Both the position numbers and the translations under genes were made by a program. Source: CAZDUS01 sp964508705 (GTDB taxonomy: Bacteria; Verrucomicrobiota; Kiritimatiellia; CAIKKV01; CAITUY01). From it: 35,729 nucleotides of DNA. The notes beneath the pieces are model-generated. The model saw only the letters and a program-made list of their open reading frames with translations. It did not search any database and had not been told where the DNA came from. Below, piece by piece: positions 1 through 8,541 of the stretch. The stretch lies in the NCBI GenBank assembly GCA_964508705.1, contig CAZDUS010000019.1, positions 1-35,729 on the forward strand, given 5' to 3'. The stretch's first letter is position 1. Every line of letters begins with the position of its first letter.

Positions 1-123
1 CCCCACATAACCGTATTCCCTTCGCGAGCTTCGCGACTTCTGTTCAAACTCTTTTCCCACGGCAAAAGGGGTCGGGAGACTTCCGAAACCTGTCCGCATT
101 TCGAGCAGTACCTCCAAGAAACC

Positions 124-175
124 GTGTCGCGCATGTTTCGGGTGCTGTAATCGGTTCCCGGAATATGCGCGACAC
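124..175. repeat. Long inverted repeat (19-bp stem, 14-nt loop)
   Basis: Bases 124-134 (GTGTCGCGCAT) are the exact reverse complement of 165-175. The pairing continues inward between 135-142 and 157-164 with two G-U wobbles, giving a 19-bp stem around a 14-nt loop. No U-run follows on the plus strand, only ATTTATTATCC, so a classical intrinsic terminator is not clear. It could be a terminator of a gene to the left, an RNA-processing site or a dispersed palindromic element. Confidence 0.6.
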
Positions 176-331
176 ATTTATTATCCTCTGTCTTCTCTTC
201 TCTGTCCTCCGTGTCTTGAGCTTGGTACTCCAAGCGGGTGGTGAAACATTTTTTCATCTGGCAAGTCCCACACTCAGAGATGGGCACCCGCGCGCCGCTA
301 TCCCTTTTCGCGCTTTTCGAGTCTTTCGTCG

Positions 332-340
332 TGATATATA
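332..340 (+). promoter_or_regulatory. Probable extended -10 promoter of the DUF481 gene
   Basis: TG-A-TATATA at 332-340 fits an extended -10 element (TG, one base, then a TATAAT-like hexamer). No good -35 is present at the usual distance, as expected for extended -10 promoters. Transcription would begin near 347 and leave a leader of about 19 bases before the ATG at 366. No clear ribosome-binding site lies in that leader. Confidence 0.35.
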
Positions 341-365
341 CTCCGCCCCCTTTTTAGCAACCAAC

Positions 366-1325
366 ATGACAACACGACTCCAACTTCACTTCAACCTCCT
401 CGCCACTCTGGCCGCCGTTCTCCTCTCCACAGCCACGGCGTTTGCCCAGATGTCCTCCAACGATTCCCCGCCCGATACTTCGCTGGGCATTCCCTCCCTC
501 ACCAACGTCACCGAGGAACTCCCTCCCGTCGGCACCAACTCCATTCCTTCCATTCTCCCACGGCCACCCTTCGTCCCCGGCGGCAGCACGGTGCGAAGCG
601 CGTTCTCCGGAAAATTCGTTGTCCCCGGTCGCTCGCTCCGTATGCCCGCTCCCGAAGCCGAAAACGATTCCCGCACGCCTTCCGATTGGAACCGCGCCAT
701 CACCTTCGGCATGAACATGACCGACGGAAACAGCGACACCCTGCGTTATGCGCTCGGCCTGGATGCCGCCAAGGAACGAAAACAAGACACCACCCGCATA
801 CGCGCCCGCGCCGCCTACGGCGAAAGCGAAAACCAGAAGGACACCGAATACGCCACCGCGCTTTACCGTTACGACCGCCAGCTAAGTCACCGCTTCTATG
901 TCCTCGGCAACGCCGACTGGTTCACAGACACCATAGCAGATGTTGATTACCGCCTTATCGGCATTATTTCGCCCGGCTTCCACCTATGGCGCAGTGATAG
1001 CACGGTCGGGAAACTGGAACTTGGCGCCGGTTATCTTGCGGAAGAAAAAGGATCGGGCCAGGATGCCTTTGCCGCTGGCCGCGCAGCAGGAGCCTTGGAA
1101 CGCATCATCAACGCTCACATCCTCACCTGGGCCTCCATCGAATACCTGCCCAAGCTGACCGACTCAACCGTGTTCTACATCAACTCTGAACTCGGCTTGG
1201 CCGCCATGCTCACTCGCGACCTCAACTTGAACCTTACCTTTGAAGACCGTTACGACAACACACCCGCCACCGACAAAAACAGTAACGACCTGGCCTTTAC
1301 CACATCGTTAAGCCTGAAATTCTAG
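366..1325 (+). CDS. DUF481-family outer-membrane beta-barrel protein
   Basis: The ATG at 366 is chosen because a clear Sec signal peptide begins there: positive residues, a hydrophobic run (LLATLAAVLLSTATA) and a probable AFAQ cleavage site near residue 28. The same frame is open far upstream, but that part is low-complexity and unlike a protein start. The mature protein has a Pro/Ser/Thr-rich linker, then alternating polar/aromatic strands typical of a transmembrane beta-barrel (about residues 105-319). It ends in Phe after a strand (SLSLKF), the usual recognition signal for outer-membrane assembly. The pattern of a YxADxxW-like region and a final SLSLKF resembles DUF481, annotated as putative salt-induced outer-membrane protein. 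The 319-residue length suits a signal, linker and barrel. Its substrate or role is unknown. It converges on the tRNA-Pro and kinase genes and appears monocistronic. Confidence 0.65.
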   Translation: MTTRLQLHFNLLATLAAVLLSTATAFAQMSSNDSPPDTSLGIPSLTNVTEELPPVGTNSIPSILPRPPFVPGGSTVRSAFSGKFVVPGRSLRMPAPEAENDSRTPSDWNRAITFGMNMTDGNSDTLRYALGLDAAKERKQDTTRIRARAAYGESENQKDTEYATALYRYDRQLSHRFYVLGNADWFTDTIADVDYRLIGIISPGFHLWRSDSTVGKLELGAGYLAEEKGSGQDAFAAGRAAGALERIINAHILTWASIEYLPKLTDSTVFYINSELGLAAMLTRDLNLNLTFEDRYDNTPATDKNSNDLAFTTSLSLKF

Positions 1326-1343
1326 CAGGATTTGAAAAAAGAG

Positions 1344-1420
1344 TGGTCGGGGCGGCGGGATTTGAACCCACGACTTTCAGCGCCCAAGGCTGACGCGCTA
1401 CCAGGCTGCGCTACACCCCG
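1344..1420 (-). tRNA. tRNA-Pro (anticodon UGG), CCA encoded
   Basis: On the minus strand the gene runs from 1420 down to 1344 and folds as a normal cloverleaf. The seven-base acceptor stem CGGGGTG pairs with CGCCCCG with one G-U pair, the D stem is GCGC/GCGC, and the anticodon stem TCAGC/GCTGA encloses loop CTTGGGC. The anticodon is UGG, reading proline CCN codons. The 3' CCA is encoded at 1346-1344 and is followed by a run of six Ts, which may help termination. Confidence 0.95.
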
Positions 1421-1436
1421 ACAAAAAAGAGGCAGA

Positions 1437-1465
1437 AAAATACCACGCCCCCATCGTTCACACAA
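1437..1465 (-). promoter_or_regulatory. Possible promoter of tRNA-Pro
   Basis: Reading the minus strand, TTGTGT (1465-1460) and TATTTT (1442-1437) are separated by 17 bases. They lie in the 61-base gap between the histidine kinase stop and the tRNA, with the -10 hexamer about 16 bases before the tRNA. Both hexamers are weak matches. The tRNA could instead be read through from the kinase gene. Confidence 0.3.
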
Positions 1466-1481
1466 GCTCCGTTAGCTCGTC

Positions 1482-3266
1482 TTACACCATATCATCCAGC
1501 GTCCGGCGCACATTCTCAGCCAGCACTTCAATCGAATACGGCTTCGTGATGTATCGATGATGCCCTAATTCCAACCCGTGTTGCACAGCTGACGTCTCAT
1601 CAAAGCCCGTCACATACAACACCTTGAAATCACTCCGGATCCGGCTCACTTCCGTCACCATGTCCAACCCGCTTCCTTCACTCAGCACAACATCCACCAA
1701 TATCAAATGCAACGGCTCTGTTCGCCCCTGGCAGATTTCCAACGCTTCACTTTCTCCGGAGGCCTCAATAACTTTGTACCCAAGCGACGACAACGATCGA
1801 CTGGCAAACCCCCTGACCGTTGGATCATCCTCCACCACCAGCACCGTCTCATTGCCATGCGGCAATCGCATCTGGGCCACCGTCTTGCCTTTGTCTCCTG
1901 CCGCGGCAACACTTCGGAAAAATATCCTGAATTCCGTCCCGAACCCCACGGCGCTCTCAACCTCAATACTCCCTCGACATTGCCGGACAATACCGTACAC
2001 CGTCGACAGTCCAAGCCCTGTGCCTTTCCCTTTCTCCTTGGTCGTATAGAATGGCTCAAAAATCCGCTCGCGCACGTCAGTGCTCATGCCGCATCCGGTA
2101 TCTTTCACAATCAAGACACCATATGCCCCGGGCTCAACCGAAACATGCCTGCGGCAATATTCCTCATCCAGAACCACTTTCCTGGTGCTAATCTCCAGAG
2201 TCCCACCGCGTAGCATCGCATCACGCGCATTAACAGCCAGATTCAGGACAATTTGCTCCACGCCACCGGTATCCCCCTCCACCAGCCCAACGTCATCACC
2301 CAGTTTGATGTTCAATACCACATCCTCGCCCAGCGTCCGCTTCAACAGGAGCACCATCCCGTTCATGATCTCATTTAAATCAAGCGCCTTGAGTTGCAAC
2401 GCCTGCTTCCGGCCTACCGACAACAATTGTGACGTCAACTTGACCGCCCTTTCAGCGCCATTCACCACTTCCTTGATATCCTCACGCGCAGGATGATCCG
2501 TCGGCAGTGAGTCCAGCGCCAGATTGGAAAACCCGAGGATCGAGGTAAGCAGATTGTTGAAGTCGTGCGCGACTCCGCCGGCCAATAAGCCAAGCGCTTC
2601 CATCTTCTGCGCCTGCCTTAATTGATGCTCGCGCTCAAGCAAGAGCTCCTCCACGTTCTTGCGCTGGGTAACGTCCCTGATCAGCAACACACTCCCTCCA
2701 CGCCCCTTTAGCAATCCGGTAACGATCTCGATGGGAAACGTCTTCCCTTCCTTCCGGCGTCCCGTGGCCCAGCCGATATGGAATCCCTCTTTTTCAAGTT
2801 CATCGTAGATCTCATGATTTGAACCCGGCACTCGCCGACGGTCAAAATACAACAGCTCCGTCTTGCGCTTGATCACCTCTTCCATCTCATATCCAAACAT
2901 CCGGACGACAGCCGCGTTAACCATCAAAATGTCCCGCTTGGCATCCACAACAAGCATCACATCCGGATTAATGCTGTCGAGGATATCCTCCAGCTCTTCG
3001 TTCCTCAGCGCTTCCTTGCGCCAGCGCAAATACGACATCACCAGCAGGATCACAATCCAGAGCACCAGGAAATTCGCCAGAAATACCACAACCGGAATCT
3101 CGGCATGCGGGCGGAAGAACTTGGTGATGTACTCGTTGAAGTTGATCGCCGCACCAATTGCCGTGGCTGAAAAAGCCACCAGCAGGGAAAGAGTCAACGT
3201 CCTCCACTCTCGCCGACTCCACGTCATCAGCCGCAACGGATCCCGATCGAGTCTTGTCATGATCAT
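1482..3266 (-). CDS. Membrane PAS hybrid histidine kinase with C-terminal receiver
   Basis: This 594-residue signal-transduction kinase sits in the inner membrane. Two hydrophobic segments (about 24-42 and 57-79) flank a short periplasmic loop too small to be a classical sensor domain. A PAS domain follows (about 90-200), then a HisKA domain with the phosphorylatable His234 in GVAHDFNNLL. The ATPase domain has N347, the DTGCGM box (389-394) and GTGLGLS (415-421). The C-terminal receiver has acidic D480/D481, phospho-acceptor D525, T553 and K575. The HDFNN-type H box and terminal receiver match a common hybrid-kinase class. No partner response regulator or phosphotransfer protein is next to it, so it is an orphan here. 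GGAG lies eight bases before the chosen ATG. It follows the epimerase gene by 52 bases less its own leader (start-to-stop gap 25) and may be co-transcribed. The signal is unknown. Confidence 0.9.
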   Translation of the reverse strand: MIMTRLDRDPLRLMTWSRREWRTLTLSLLVAFSATAIGAAINFNEYITKFFRPHAEIPVVVFLANFLVLWIVILLVMSYLRWRKEALRNEELEDILDSINPDVMLVVDAKRDILMVNAAVVRMFGYEMEEVIKRKTELLYFDRRRVPGSNHEIYDELEKEGFHIGWATGRRKEGKTFPIEIVTGLLKGRGGSVLLIRDVTQRKNVEELLLEREHQLRQAQKMEALGLLAGGVAHDFNNLLTSILGFSNLALDSLPTDHPAREDIKEVVNGAERAVKLTSQLLSVGRKQALQLKALDLNEIMNGMVLLLKRTLGEDVVLNIKLGDDVGLVEGDTGGVEQIVLNLAVNARDAMLRGGTLEISTRKVVLDEEYCRRHVSVEPGAYGVLIVKDTGCGMSTDVRERIFEPFYTTKEKGKGTGLGLSTVYGIVRQCRGSIEVESAVGFGTEFRIFFRSVAAAGDKGKTVAQMRLPHGNETVLVVEDDPTVRGFASRSLSSLGYKVIEASGESEALEICQGRTEPLHLILVDVVLSEGSGLDMVTEVSRIRSDFKVLYVTGFDETSAVQHGLELGHHRYITKPYSIEVLAENVRRTLDDMV

Positions 3267-3291
3267 AAGGTTGTCTCCACACTGTAGAACA

Positions 3292-4239
3292 TTATGCAGT
3301 CCAAACCTTCAATACCGCCTTCTCAATGCCCCCCGGCGGAATCCATCGGACCCGCCCCATGCTGTTCATGGAATTCGGATGCCCCATCCATGGCTCAACA
3401 CAAAAGAAAGGTCTGTCCGCCATGCTCCAGAGTTGCATGAAAGGGAACATTCGGGGTACGCCATCCCCCTTGGCCGTCATATGAATGGCCATCCCGTCAG
3501 GCAATCTCAGGATCGCTTCACTGCCATCCTCGACCTCAATGAGCCCTTCGTGAAGAGCCTTTTCACCTAGAGCCGCCGGGAAGAGAGGAGCTTCCGTTTT
3601 TCCGACAATATCTGTGAGTTTCTCGTTATATTTCCATCGAGAAAGAGCGGTCAACTGCAGAATCGCGGATTCCTTTCCCTCCCCGGCCGGAGGGGTCAGG
3701 AAGTACGGATGAAAGCCAGCGAAATATGGCATAGGCTTCGCTCCTTTGTTTTCGTACTCCTGCTCCAGTATTAACCCGCCTGCAGCAAGTTTGTACGTCA
3801 AGGTCACCCGGAACTCAAAAGGATATTCCGACCTTGTGGCTTCAGTATCCCTCAAGGTTACTTTCAAGGTATCTTGGGTCTTCGCCTCCACCACCCAGGG
3901 AATGCGCATGCCAAACCCGTGTATCCGCATCTGATTCATCTGCCCGTCATATAAATAGGCACCCACCACCCCGTCCCGCTCCATGCGCCCGCAAACAGGA
4001 AATAACAACGGCAACCCGCCACGCGTCCTCTCAACCTCGCGATCCCAGAAAAACGGCTGCTGGTACAAGACCTCTCGTAACGCACCCTGCCAGGGCAACT
4101 TGAGCGACGCAACTACCGCTCCCAGCTCCGGCACAATTTCAGCACTAGCGGTTCCATCCCCCGCTCCCAACCGACATACGCTATACCCGTTATGTTTATA
4201 CGTTTCCAAGAGTTCTTCCCAAATGATGTTGGGTCGCAC
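3292..4239 (-). CDS. Aldose 1-epimerase-like protein
   Basis: The gene encodes an aldose 1-epimerase fold protein (galactose mutarotase / glucose-6-phosphate 1-epimerase superfamily), predicted cytosolic, which would interconvert alpha and beta anomers of a sugar. Counting from an upstream ATG at 4302, conserved features are RGGLPLLFPVCGRM (94-107), H128 in RIHGFGM, H198 in GFHPYF and E303 in CVEPWMG. The His/Glu pair is the likely catalytic set. The true start is uncertain. The ATG at 4302 has no ribosome-binding site and overlaps the divergent gene, while the GTG at 4239 has AGGGA five bases upstream and is preferred (315 residues). The next gene in the same direction is the hybrid kinase, 25 bases away. 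The sugar substrate cannot be told from sequence. Confidence 0.75.
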   Translation of the reverse strand: MRPNIIWEELLETYKHNGYSVCRLGAGDGTASAEIVPELGAVVASLKLPWQGALREVLYQQPFFWDREVERTRGGLPLLFPVCGRMERDGVVGAYLYDGQMNQMRIHGFGMRIPWVVEAKTQDTLKVTLRDTEATRSEYPFEFRVTLTYKLAAGGLILEQEYENKGAKPMPYFAGFHPYFLTPPAGEGKESAILQLTALSRWKYNEKLTDIVGKTEAPLFPAALGEKALHEGLIEVEDGSEAILRLPDGMAIHMTAKGDGVPRMFPFMQLWSMADRPFFCVEPWMGHPNSMNSMGRVRWIPPGGIEKAVLKVWTA

Positions 4240-4325
4240 TTTAATCCCTGAGGACTCAAAACAAAAGGCCAAAGACAAACGACGCGCTCCCGTCTTTCCC
4301 ATTGGCGAAAGAGGGTTGTTTCCGT

Positions 4326-4973
4326 ATGCTACGCCCAGTTCACGATATTACTCACATGCACATACTTCTGACAGCCAACCTTACCCTGGCCAATCGCATC
4401 ACCTTGGCGCGATTCCTCCTCATCCCCGTCTTTATCCTCCTGACGCTCTACTACATACGAAGCATCACCGCTGGTGCCGCCAACGAAATCCTCCGATGGT
4501 CAGCTTTGATGGTTTTCATCATCACCTGCCTGTCTGACGCGCTGGATGGCTACTTTGCCCGCTCACGCAATGAACGCACCCGGCTGGGCACATTACTCGA
4601 TCCTCTCGCCGATAAGTCACTCCTCCTCTCCGGCATTGTCCTTCTCACCGGACCTTGGGGCGCATGCTTCAACCCCCATCTACCCGTCTGGTATGTCTTA
4701 ATCGTCATTAGTCGCGACGTCGCCCTCATCGCCGGCGCCATCCTGATCCACGTCGCTGTGGGCCATACCGAAGTGCAACCGCGCGCCGCCGGAAAACTTT
4801 CAACCTTCTTCCAAATGGGCCTCATCGTCTATGTCTTGGCCCGCGGCCCCGCGGAATGGTTCCCGTGGTTCTTGTGGCCTGCCGCCGCCTTCACCCTTAT
4901 GTCCGCCCTGCAATACACCTCGGACGGGATCCGCCAACTAGAAAAGACACATGCCCATGAAAAAAAACACTGA
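4326..4973 (+). CDS. pgsA: CDP-alcohol phosphatidyltransferase (PgsA-like)
   Basis: This multi-span membrane enzyme transfers a phosphatidyl group from CDP-diacylglycerol to an alcohol, most likely glycerol 3-phosphate in phosphatidylglycerol synthesis. The family signature D-x2-D-G-x2-A-R-x8-G-x3-D-x3-D is complete in the N-terminal half (about residues 71-96 from this start: DALDGYFAR, then GTLLDPLAD). About five or six hydrophobic helices surround it, and the usual length of the family is near 190-220. Two other starts are possible: TTG at 4302 and ATG at 4356. The ATG at 4326 follows GAGGG at about ten bases. The gene overlaps der by 23 bases, which suggests translational coupling. Phosphatidylglycerophosphate synthase is the likeliest member, but phosphatidylserine or cardiolipin synthase relatives share the motif. 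Confidence 0.85.
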   Translation: MLRPVHDITHMHILLTANLTLANRITLARFLLIPVFILLTLYYIRSITAGAANEILRWSALMVFIITCLSDALDGYFARSRNERTRLGTLLDPLADKSLLLSGIVLLTGPWGACFNPHLPVWYVLIVISRDVALIAGAILIHVAVGHTEVQPRAAGKLSTFFQMGLIVYVLARGPAEWFPWFLWPAAAFTLMSALQYTSDGIRQLEKTHAHEKKH

Positions 4974-6378
4974 TCCCCTCTCCCCCTCCGGCTTACCGGT
5001 GGTTTCCGTTGTCGGCCGTCCGAACGTCGGCAAGTCCGCCCTCTTTAATCGCCTGCTCGGAAAACGACTGGCGATCGTCCACGAGGAGTGCGGCGTTACT
5101 CGTGACCGCCTGATCGCTCGCGCCGTCTGGGACGACAAACCTTTCGAACTGGTCGATACCGGTGGTCTCTCCGAATTCGGACGGCAAATCTCTGGCAATA
5201 TCCTTGATGCTGGCACCCGCCGCCAGTCGGAATCCGCCATTGAAGATGCCTCAATCGTGATCCTTGTCACCGATGCCGAAGCCGGTCTAAACCCGCTCGA
5301 CGAAGCCGTCGCTCGCATGATACGCCAAAAGGGCGTGCGCGCCATCGTGGCCGCCAATAAATGCGACTCCCCACACCACGACTCGCAATCCTCGGCCTTC
5401 GACTCCCTTGGGTTCCCCGTGTTCAGCGTCTCAGCCTTGCACAATCGCGGCATCGAGGAATTAATGAATGAAGTCACCGCCGAATGGAAACCCGTCAGCC
5501 CTGACAATAAACCCACTCCATTGCGCGTCACTGTCGTCGGCAAACCCAATGTCGGAAAATCATCGTTCCTTAATCGCCTCGTCCGGCAGGAGCGCCTCAT
5601 CGTTTCCGACATCCCCGGAACCACGCGCGACATCATTGATATCCCCTTCCAAGTAGGCGAGGGAGCTTCCGCCCGCCACTACCTCCTGACCGATACCGCC
5701 GGCATGCGCCGAATGGGCAAGGTCGATGGCGCCGTCGAACGCTACAGCGTTTTCCGCGCGGAAAGTAGTATCAGCAAGGCGGATGTCGTCGTCCTCATGA
5801 TCGACGCCACCCAGGGACCGACTTCACAGGACAAGGCCATTGCCAACACAATCATCGACGCCCATAAAGGATGCGTTGTCATCATCAACAAATGGGATCT
5901 GCTGAAGGGACACAGCACGGAAAAGGAATACCGCGAAGCCTTGTCCCACGCGATCCAGTTCCTTAAGTGGGTCCCTTTTGTCTTCGTCTCATCCAAGGAC
6001 GGATTCAATATCAACCGGTGCCTTGACATCATCGACCATGTGGCACGACAGGTCCAAACACAAATCCCAACAGGCTTGTTAAACCGCGTGTTCACGGAAG
6101 CCGTCGAGCGTGTGCAGCCGCCCATGCTAAAGGGCAAGCGGTTCAAGATCTATTACGCCACACAGACCACCAACAATCCTATTCAGATTAGCTTGTTCGT
6201 CAATGATCCCACCCGCCTCACTGACGCCTACCGGGAATATCTCATGCATGCTTTGCGGAACCAATTCGGTCTTGAAGGCGCGCCAATCCTCCTCAGCCTC
6301 AAGGAACGGCCTCGCCAACGGTTTGTCCCGCAGGCCACCCCCCGCAAACGCCATCGCGCGAAGCGAAAATCATCGTAA
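4951..6378 (+). CDS. der: Ribosome-assembly GTPase Der (EngA)
   Basis: Der is an essential cytosolic GTPase with two tandem G domains that helps mature the 50S subunit. G domain 1 has GRPNVGKS (22-29), DTGG and NKCD (136-139). G domain 2 has GKPNVGKS (197-204), DTAG and NKWD. A KH-like domain follows from about residue 375, and the protein ends in a basic tail (RKRHRAKRKSS). At 475 residues it matches the usual length of 440-490. The ATG at 4951 is used; an in-frame ATG two codons later (4957) is equally possible and no strong ribosome-binding site decides it. The 5' end overlaps pgsA by 23 bases. The 3' end overlaps the oppositely oriented ettA by nine bases, so no terminator fits between the two genes. 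Confidence 0.97.
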   Translation: MPMKKNTDPLSPSGLPVVSVVGRPNVGKSALFNRLLGKRLAIVHEECGVTRDRLIARAVWDDKPFELVDTGGLSEFGRQISGNILDAGTRRQSESAIEDASIVILVTDAEAGLNPLDEAVARMIRQKGVRAIVAANKCDSPHHDSQSSAFDSLGFPVFSVSALHNRGIEELMNEVTAEWKPVSPDNKPTPLRVTVVGKPNVGKSSFLNRLVRQERLIVSDIPGTTRDIIDIPFQVGEGASARHYLLTDTAGMRRMGKVDGAVERYSVFRAESSISKADVVVLMIDATQGPTSQDKAIANTIIDAHKGCVVIINKWDLLKGHSTEKEYREALSHAIQFLKWVPFVFVSSKDGFNINRCLDIIDHVARQVQTQIPTGLLNRVFTEAVERVQPPMLKGKRFKIYYATQTTNNPIQISLFVNDPTRLTDAYREYLMHALRNQFGLEGAPILLSLKERPRQRFVPQATPRKRHRAKRKSS

Positions 6379-8043
6379 GGCAAGCTTCTTGTATTTGCCG
6401 CGACGATGCAGCAACCGGTTCTGGTCACGCTCCAGAACCCTTTCCTCATAGTCAGCGAAATTGCCTTCAAACCACCGGATCTTCCCCTCGCCCTCGAAGA
6501 TCAACAGATGCGTGCAAATCCGGTCCAAGAAGTAACGGTCATGGCTGATCACCATGGCACAGCCCGGAAACTGGATAATCGCCTCTTCCAGCACTCGCAT
6601 TGTGTTAACGTCCAAATCGTTCGTCGGTTCGTCGAGTAACAGCACATTGCCGCCGCTCTTCAATAGTTTCGCCAGATGCACGCGGTTACGTTCACCACCT
6701 GAAAGCTGACCAACCTTCTTCTGCTGTTGCGCACCACGGAAGTTAAACCGCGCGAGATAGGCCCTTGAGTTCATTTTGCGATCCCCAAGCTGCACCTCAT
6801 CCTCACCACCGGTAATTTCCTCAAACACCGTCTTCACATCATTCAACGCATCGCGATACTGATCTACATACGACAACACCACACTCTCCCCCAGCGACAG
6901 TACTCCCTGATCCGGCTGTTCTTGTCCAACAACCATCCTGAACAATGTCGTCTTGCCGCATCCGTTCGGCCCGATGACCCCAACCACCCCCCCGCGCGGG
7001 AGATTAAAGGAAACATCATTCAACAACGACGCATCGTTGTATCCCTTGCTCACCCCTTCTAACGTCAGCACCTTGTTGCCCAAATGCGGTCCCGGCGGAA
7101 TCTGAATCAGCACATCATCCTTACCGGCCTCAAACCGCTCACCCGCCAACTCCTCATACCGGGTGATGCGCGCCTGACTCTTCTTCCGGCGCCCCTCCGG
7201 CGAACTGCTGATCCACTCCAATTCGTGGGTTAGCACCTTCTGACGCTGACTCTCCTTCTTTTCCGCCTGCCTCAGTAATTCGGATTTCTGCTTGAGCCAC
7301 GACGAGTAATTCCCCTCAAAGGGAATCCCGCGCCCATTGTCCAATTCAAGAATCCACTTCGTGATATGATCCAGAAAATATCGATCATGGGTAACGATGA
7401 TGACCGTGCCGTGATATTCACGCAGGGCCTTCTCCAGCCACGCCACGGTTTCCGCATCCAAATGGTTGGTCGGCTCATCAAGCAAAAGCATGTCGGGCTT
7501 TTCCAGTAGAACTTTACATAAAGCCACACGGCGACGCTCCCCTCCCGAAAGCGTGGAGATATCGGCGTCATCCGGAGGCAACACCAACGCATCGGACGCC
7601 ACATCAAGAAGCCTGTCCACTTCCCACGCATCCATCTCGTCAATTTTCTCCTGAAGACGGCTCATCTCATCCATCAACTTGTCCATCTGCTCTTTTGGCA
7701 GTTTCTCTCCCATGGCATCAGCCACTTCGTCATAGCGACGGATCAAGGCATGAACAGGCTCCAACGCTTCTTCCAGATTCCCCCTCACCGTCTTTTCAGG
7801 ATTCAATTTCGGTTCCTGCGGCACATAGCCAACCCTCATCCCCTTGGTCAACTGCGCAGTCCCCATGAAATCCTGGTCCACCCCCGCCATGATCCTCAAC
7901 AAACTGGTTTTCCCCGACCCATTCTCTCCAACGATCCCGATCTTCGCGCCGTGATAAAACGACAAGCTAAGCCCCTCGAAAATCGTTTTCTCGTTATAGA
8001 TCTTGGTAAGGTTCTGCGTTTGAAAGACAAATTGCGGTGGCAT
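6370..8043 (-). CDS. ettA: Energy-dependent translational throttle protein EttA (ABC-F)
   Basis: This cytosolic ABC-F ATPase has no membrane domain and acts at the ribosomal E site, gating translation according to ATP/ADP. Two nucleotide-binding domains are complete. Domain 1 has Walker A GENGSGKT (39-46), signature LSGGERRR and Walker B LLLDEPTNHLD. Domain 2 has GPNGCGKT, LSGGERNR and LLLDEPTNDLD. The interdomain linker carries the arginine/lysine-rich segment SPEGRRKKSQARI typical of EttA, and the 557-residue length is almost that of E. coli EttA (555). AGGGA lies nine bases before the ATG. A probable promoter at 8084-8112 suggests its own transcript, though it lies 93 bases downstream of yraN. 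The 3' end overlaps der antiparallel by nine bases. Confidence 0.95.
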   Translation of the reverse strand: MPPQFVFQTQNLTKIYNEKTIFEGLSLSFYHGAKIGIVGENGSGKTSLLRIMAGVDQDFMGTAQLTKGMRVGYVPQEPKLNPEKTVRGNLEEALEPVHALIRRYDEVADAMGEKLPKEQMDKLMDEMSRLQEKIDEMDAWEVDRLLDVASDALVLPPDDADISTLSGGERRRVALCKVLLEKPDMLLLDEPTNHLDAETVAWLEKALREYHGTVIIVTHDRYFLDHITKWILELDNGRGIPFEGNYSSWLKQKSELLRQAEKKESQRQKVLTHELEWISSSPEGRRKKSQARITRYEELAGERFEAGKDDVLIQIPPGPHLGNKVLTLEGVSKGYNDASLLNDVSFNLPRGGVVGVIGPNGCGKTTLFRMVVGQEQPDQGVLSLGESVVLSYVDQYRDALNDVKTVFEEITGGEDEVQLGDRKMNSRAYLARFNFRGAQQQKKVGQLSGGERNRVHLAKLLKSGGNVLLLDEPTNDLDVNTMRVLEEAIIQFPGCAMVISHDRYFLDRICTHLLIFEGEGKIRWFEGNFADYEERVLERDQNRLLHRRGKYKKLALR

Positions 8044-8083
8044 AACGTTGTTTCCCTTAGTCAGTTTTCATTTGAGCGGCGGT

Positions 8084-8112
8084 ACAATACGCATCTCACT
8101 TTTACAACTCAA
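8084..8112 (-). promoter_or_regulatory. Probable promoter of ettA
   Basis: On the minus strand TTGAGT (8112-8107) and TATTGT (8089-8084) are exactly 17 bases apart. They lie in the gap between yraN and ettA. Each hexamer matches four of six sigma-70 consensus bases. Transcription would start near 8077, giving a leader of about 34 bases. Confidence 0.45.
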
Positions 8113-8136
8113 GCCTCGTTGCATATTAGCAATTCC

Positions 8137-8541
8137 CTACCACGGCAAGGCATAGCAACGGTCCAATGTGAACGCATTTTCAATATGGCGAATAACTGGG
8201 GCCCCGCCTTCCGACCCACCCACAACCTCCACCACATCAAACCGGAAATTCACAGGTTGCTTCAGTTTTTGGAGATACCGTATGGCCGCCCGTGACAACG
8301 CATGACGCTTGCGCGCATCCACCGATTGGACTGGTCGACCAAACAGTTCACTCTTCCGGGTTTTAACCTCAACAAAAACAAGCGTCTCCTGCTCGCGCAC
8401 CACCAGGTCAATCTCGTCACGGAGTCCAACCCTGAACCGCCTACCGAGAATCTTCAAACCCTTCTCTTTTAAGAACAACTCGGCCTGACGCTCCCCCCAT
8501 AACCCCGTCCTTAAATGAAATGGAAGCAACGAAAATCTCAT
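8137..8541 (-). CDS. yraN: UPF0102 protein YraN, endonuclease-like fold
   Basis: This is a small cytosolic protein of the UPF0102 family, which has the restriction-endonuclease-like fold; its cellular role is not established. The conserved EIDLV and FVEVKTR segments form the expected D-x(n)-E-x-K nuclease-type motif, and the N-terminal GLWGERQAELFLKEKG helix is also typical. The ATG at 8541 overlaps the rnhB stop codon (ATGA), with AGGG just upstream, giving 134 residues, close to the family norm of 115-135. The frame is open further upstream inside rnhB, but that part has no family similarity. The rnhB-yraN pairing downstream of rplS is a widespread gene order, which supports the call. Confidence 0.9.
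   Translation of the reverse strand: MRFSLLPFHLRTGLWGERQAELFLKEKGLKILGRRFRVGLRDEIDLVVREQETLVFVEVKTRKSELFGRPVQSVDARKRHALSRAAIRYLQKLKQPVNFRFDVVEVVGGSEGGAPVIRHIENAFTLDRCYALPW

Larger units (their letters stand above)
1..365. other. Window-edge region upstream of the DUF481 gene
   Basis: This stretch has no gene I can support. One forward frame is open from base 1 to a TAA at 148-150 and could be the 3' end of a gene entering from the left. It encodes 49 residues with no recognisable family, and a second frame is open over the same bases, so coding is unproven. The region also holds a long hairpin (124-175), a loosely heptad-periodic pyrimidine-rich stretch at 184-218 with units such as TCCTCTG, TTCTCTG and TCCTCCG, and a probable promoter just before the next gene. 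Confidence 0.4.

Noticed and set aside
1..150. A possible 3' end of a gene entering from the left
   Set aside because: Only 49 codons with no family match, and another frame is open over the same bases. Not enough to call a gene.
2863..3570. A 235-codon plus-strand frame spanning the kinase and epimerase genes
   Set aside because: It crosses the junction of two well-supported minus-strand genes and has no recognisable content.
4938..5636. A 232-codon minus-strand frame opposite der
   Set aside because: It is Ser/Arg-rich antisense of an essential, clearly identified GTPase gene.
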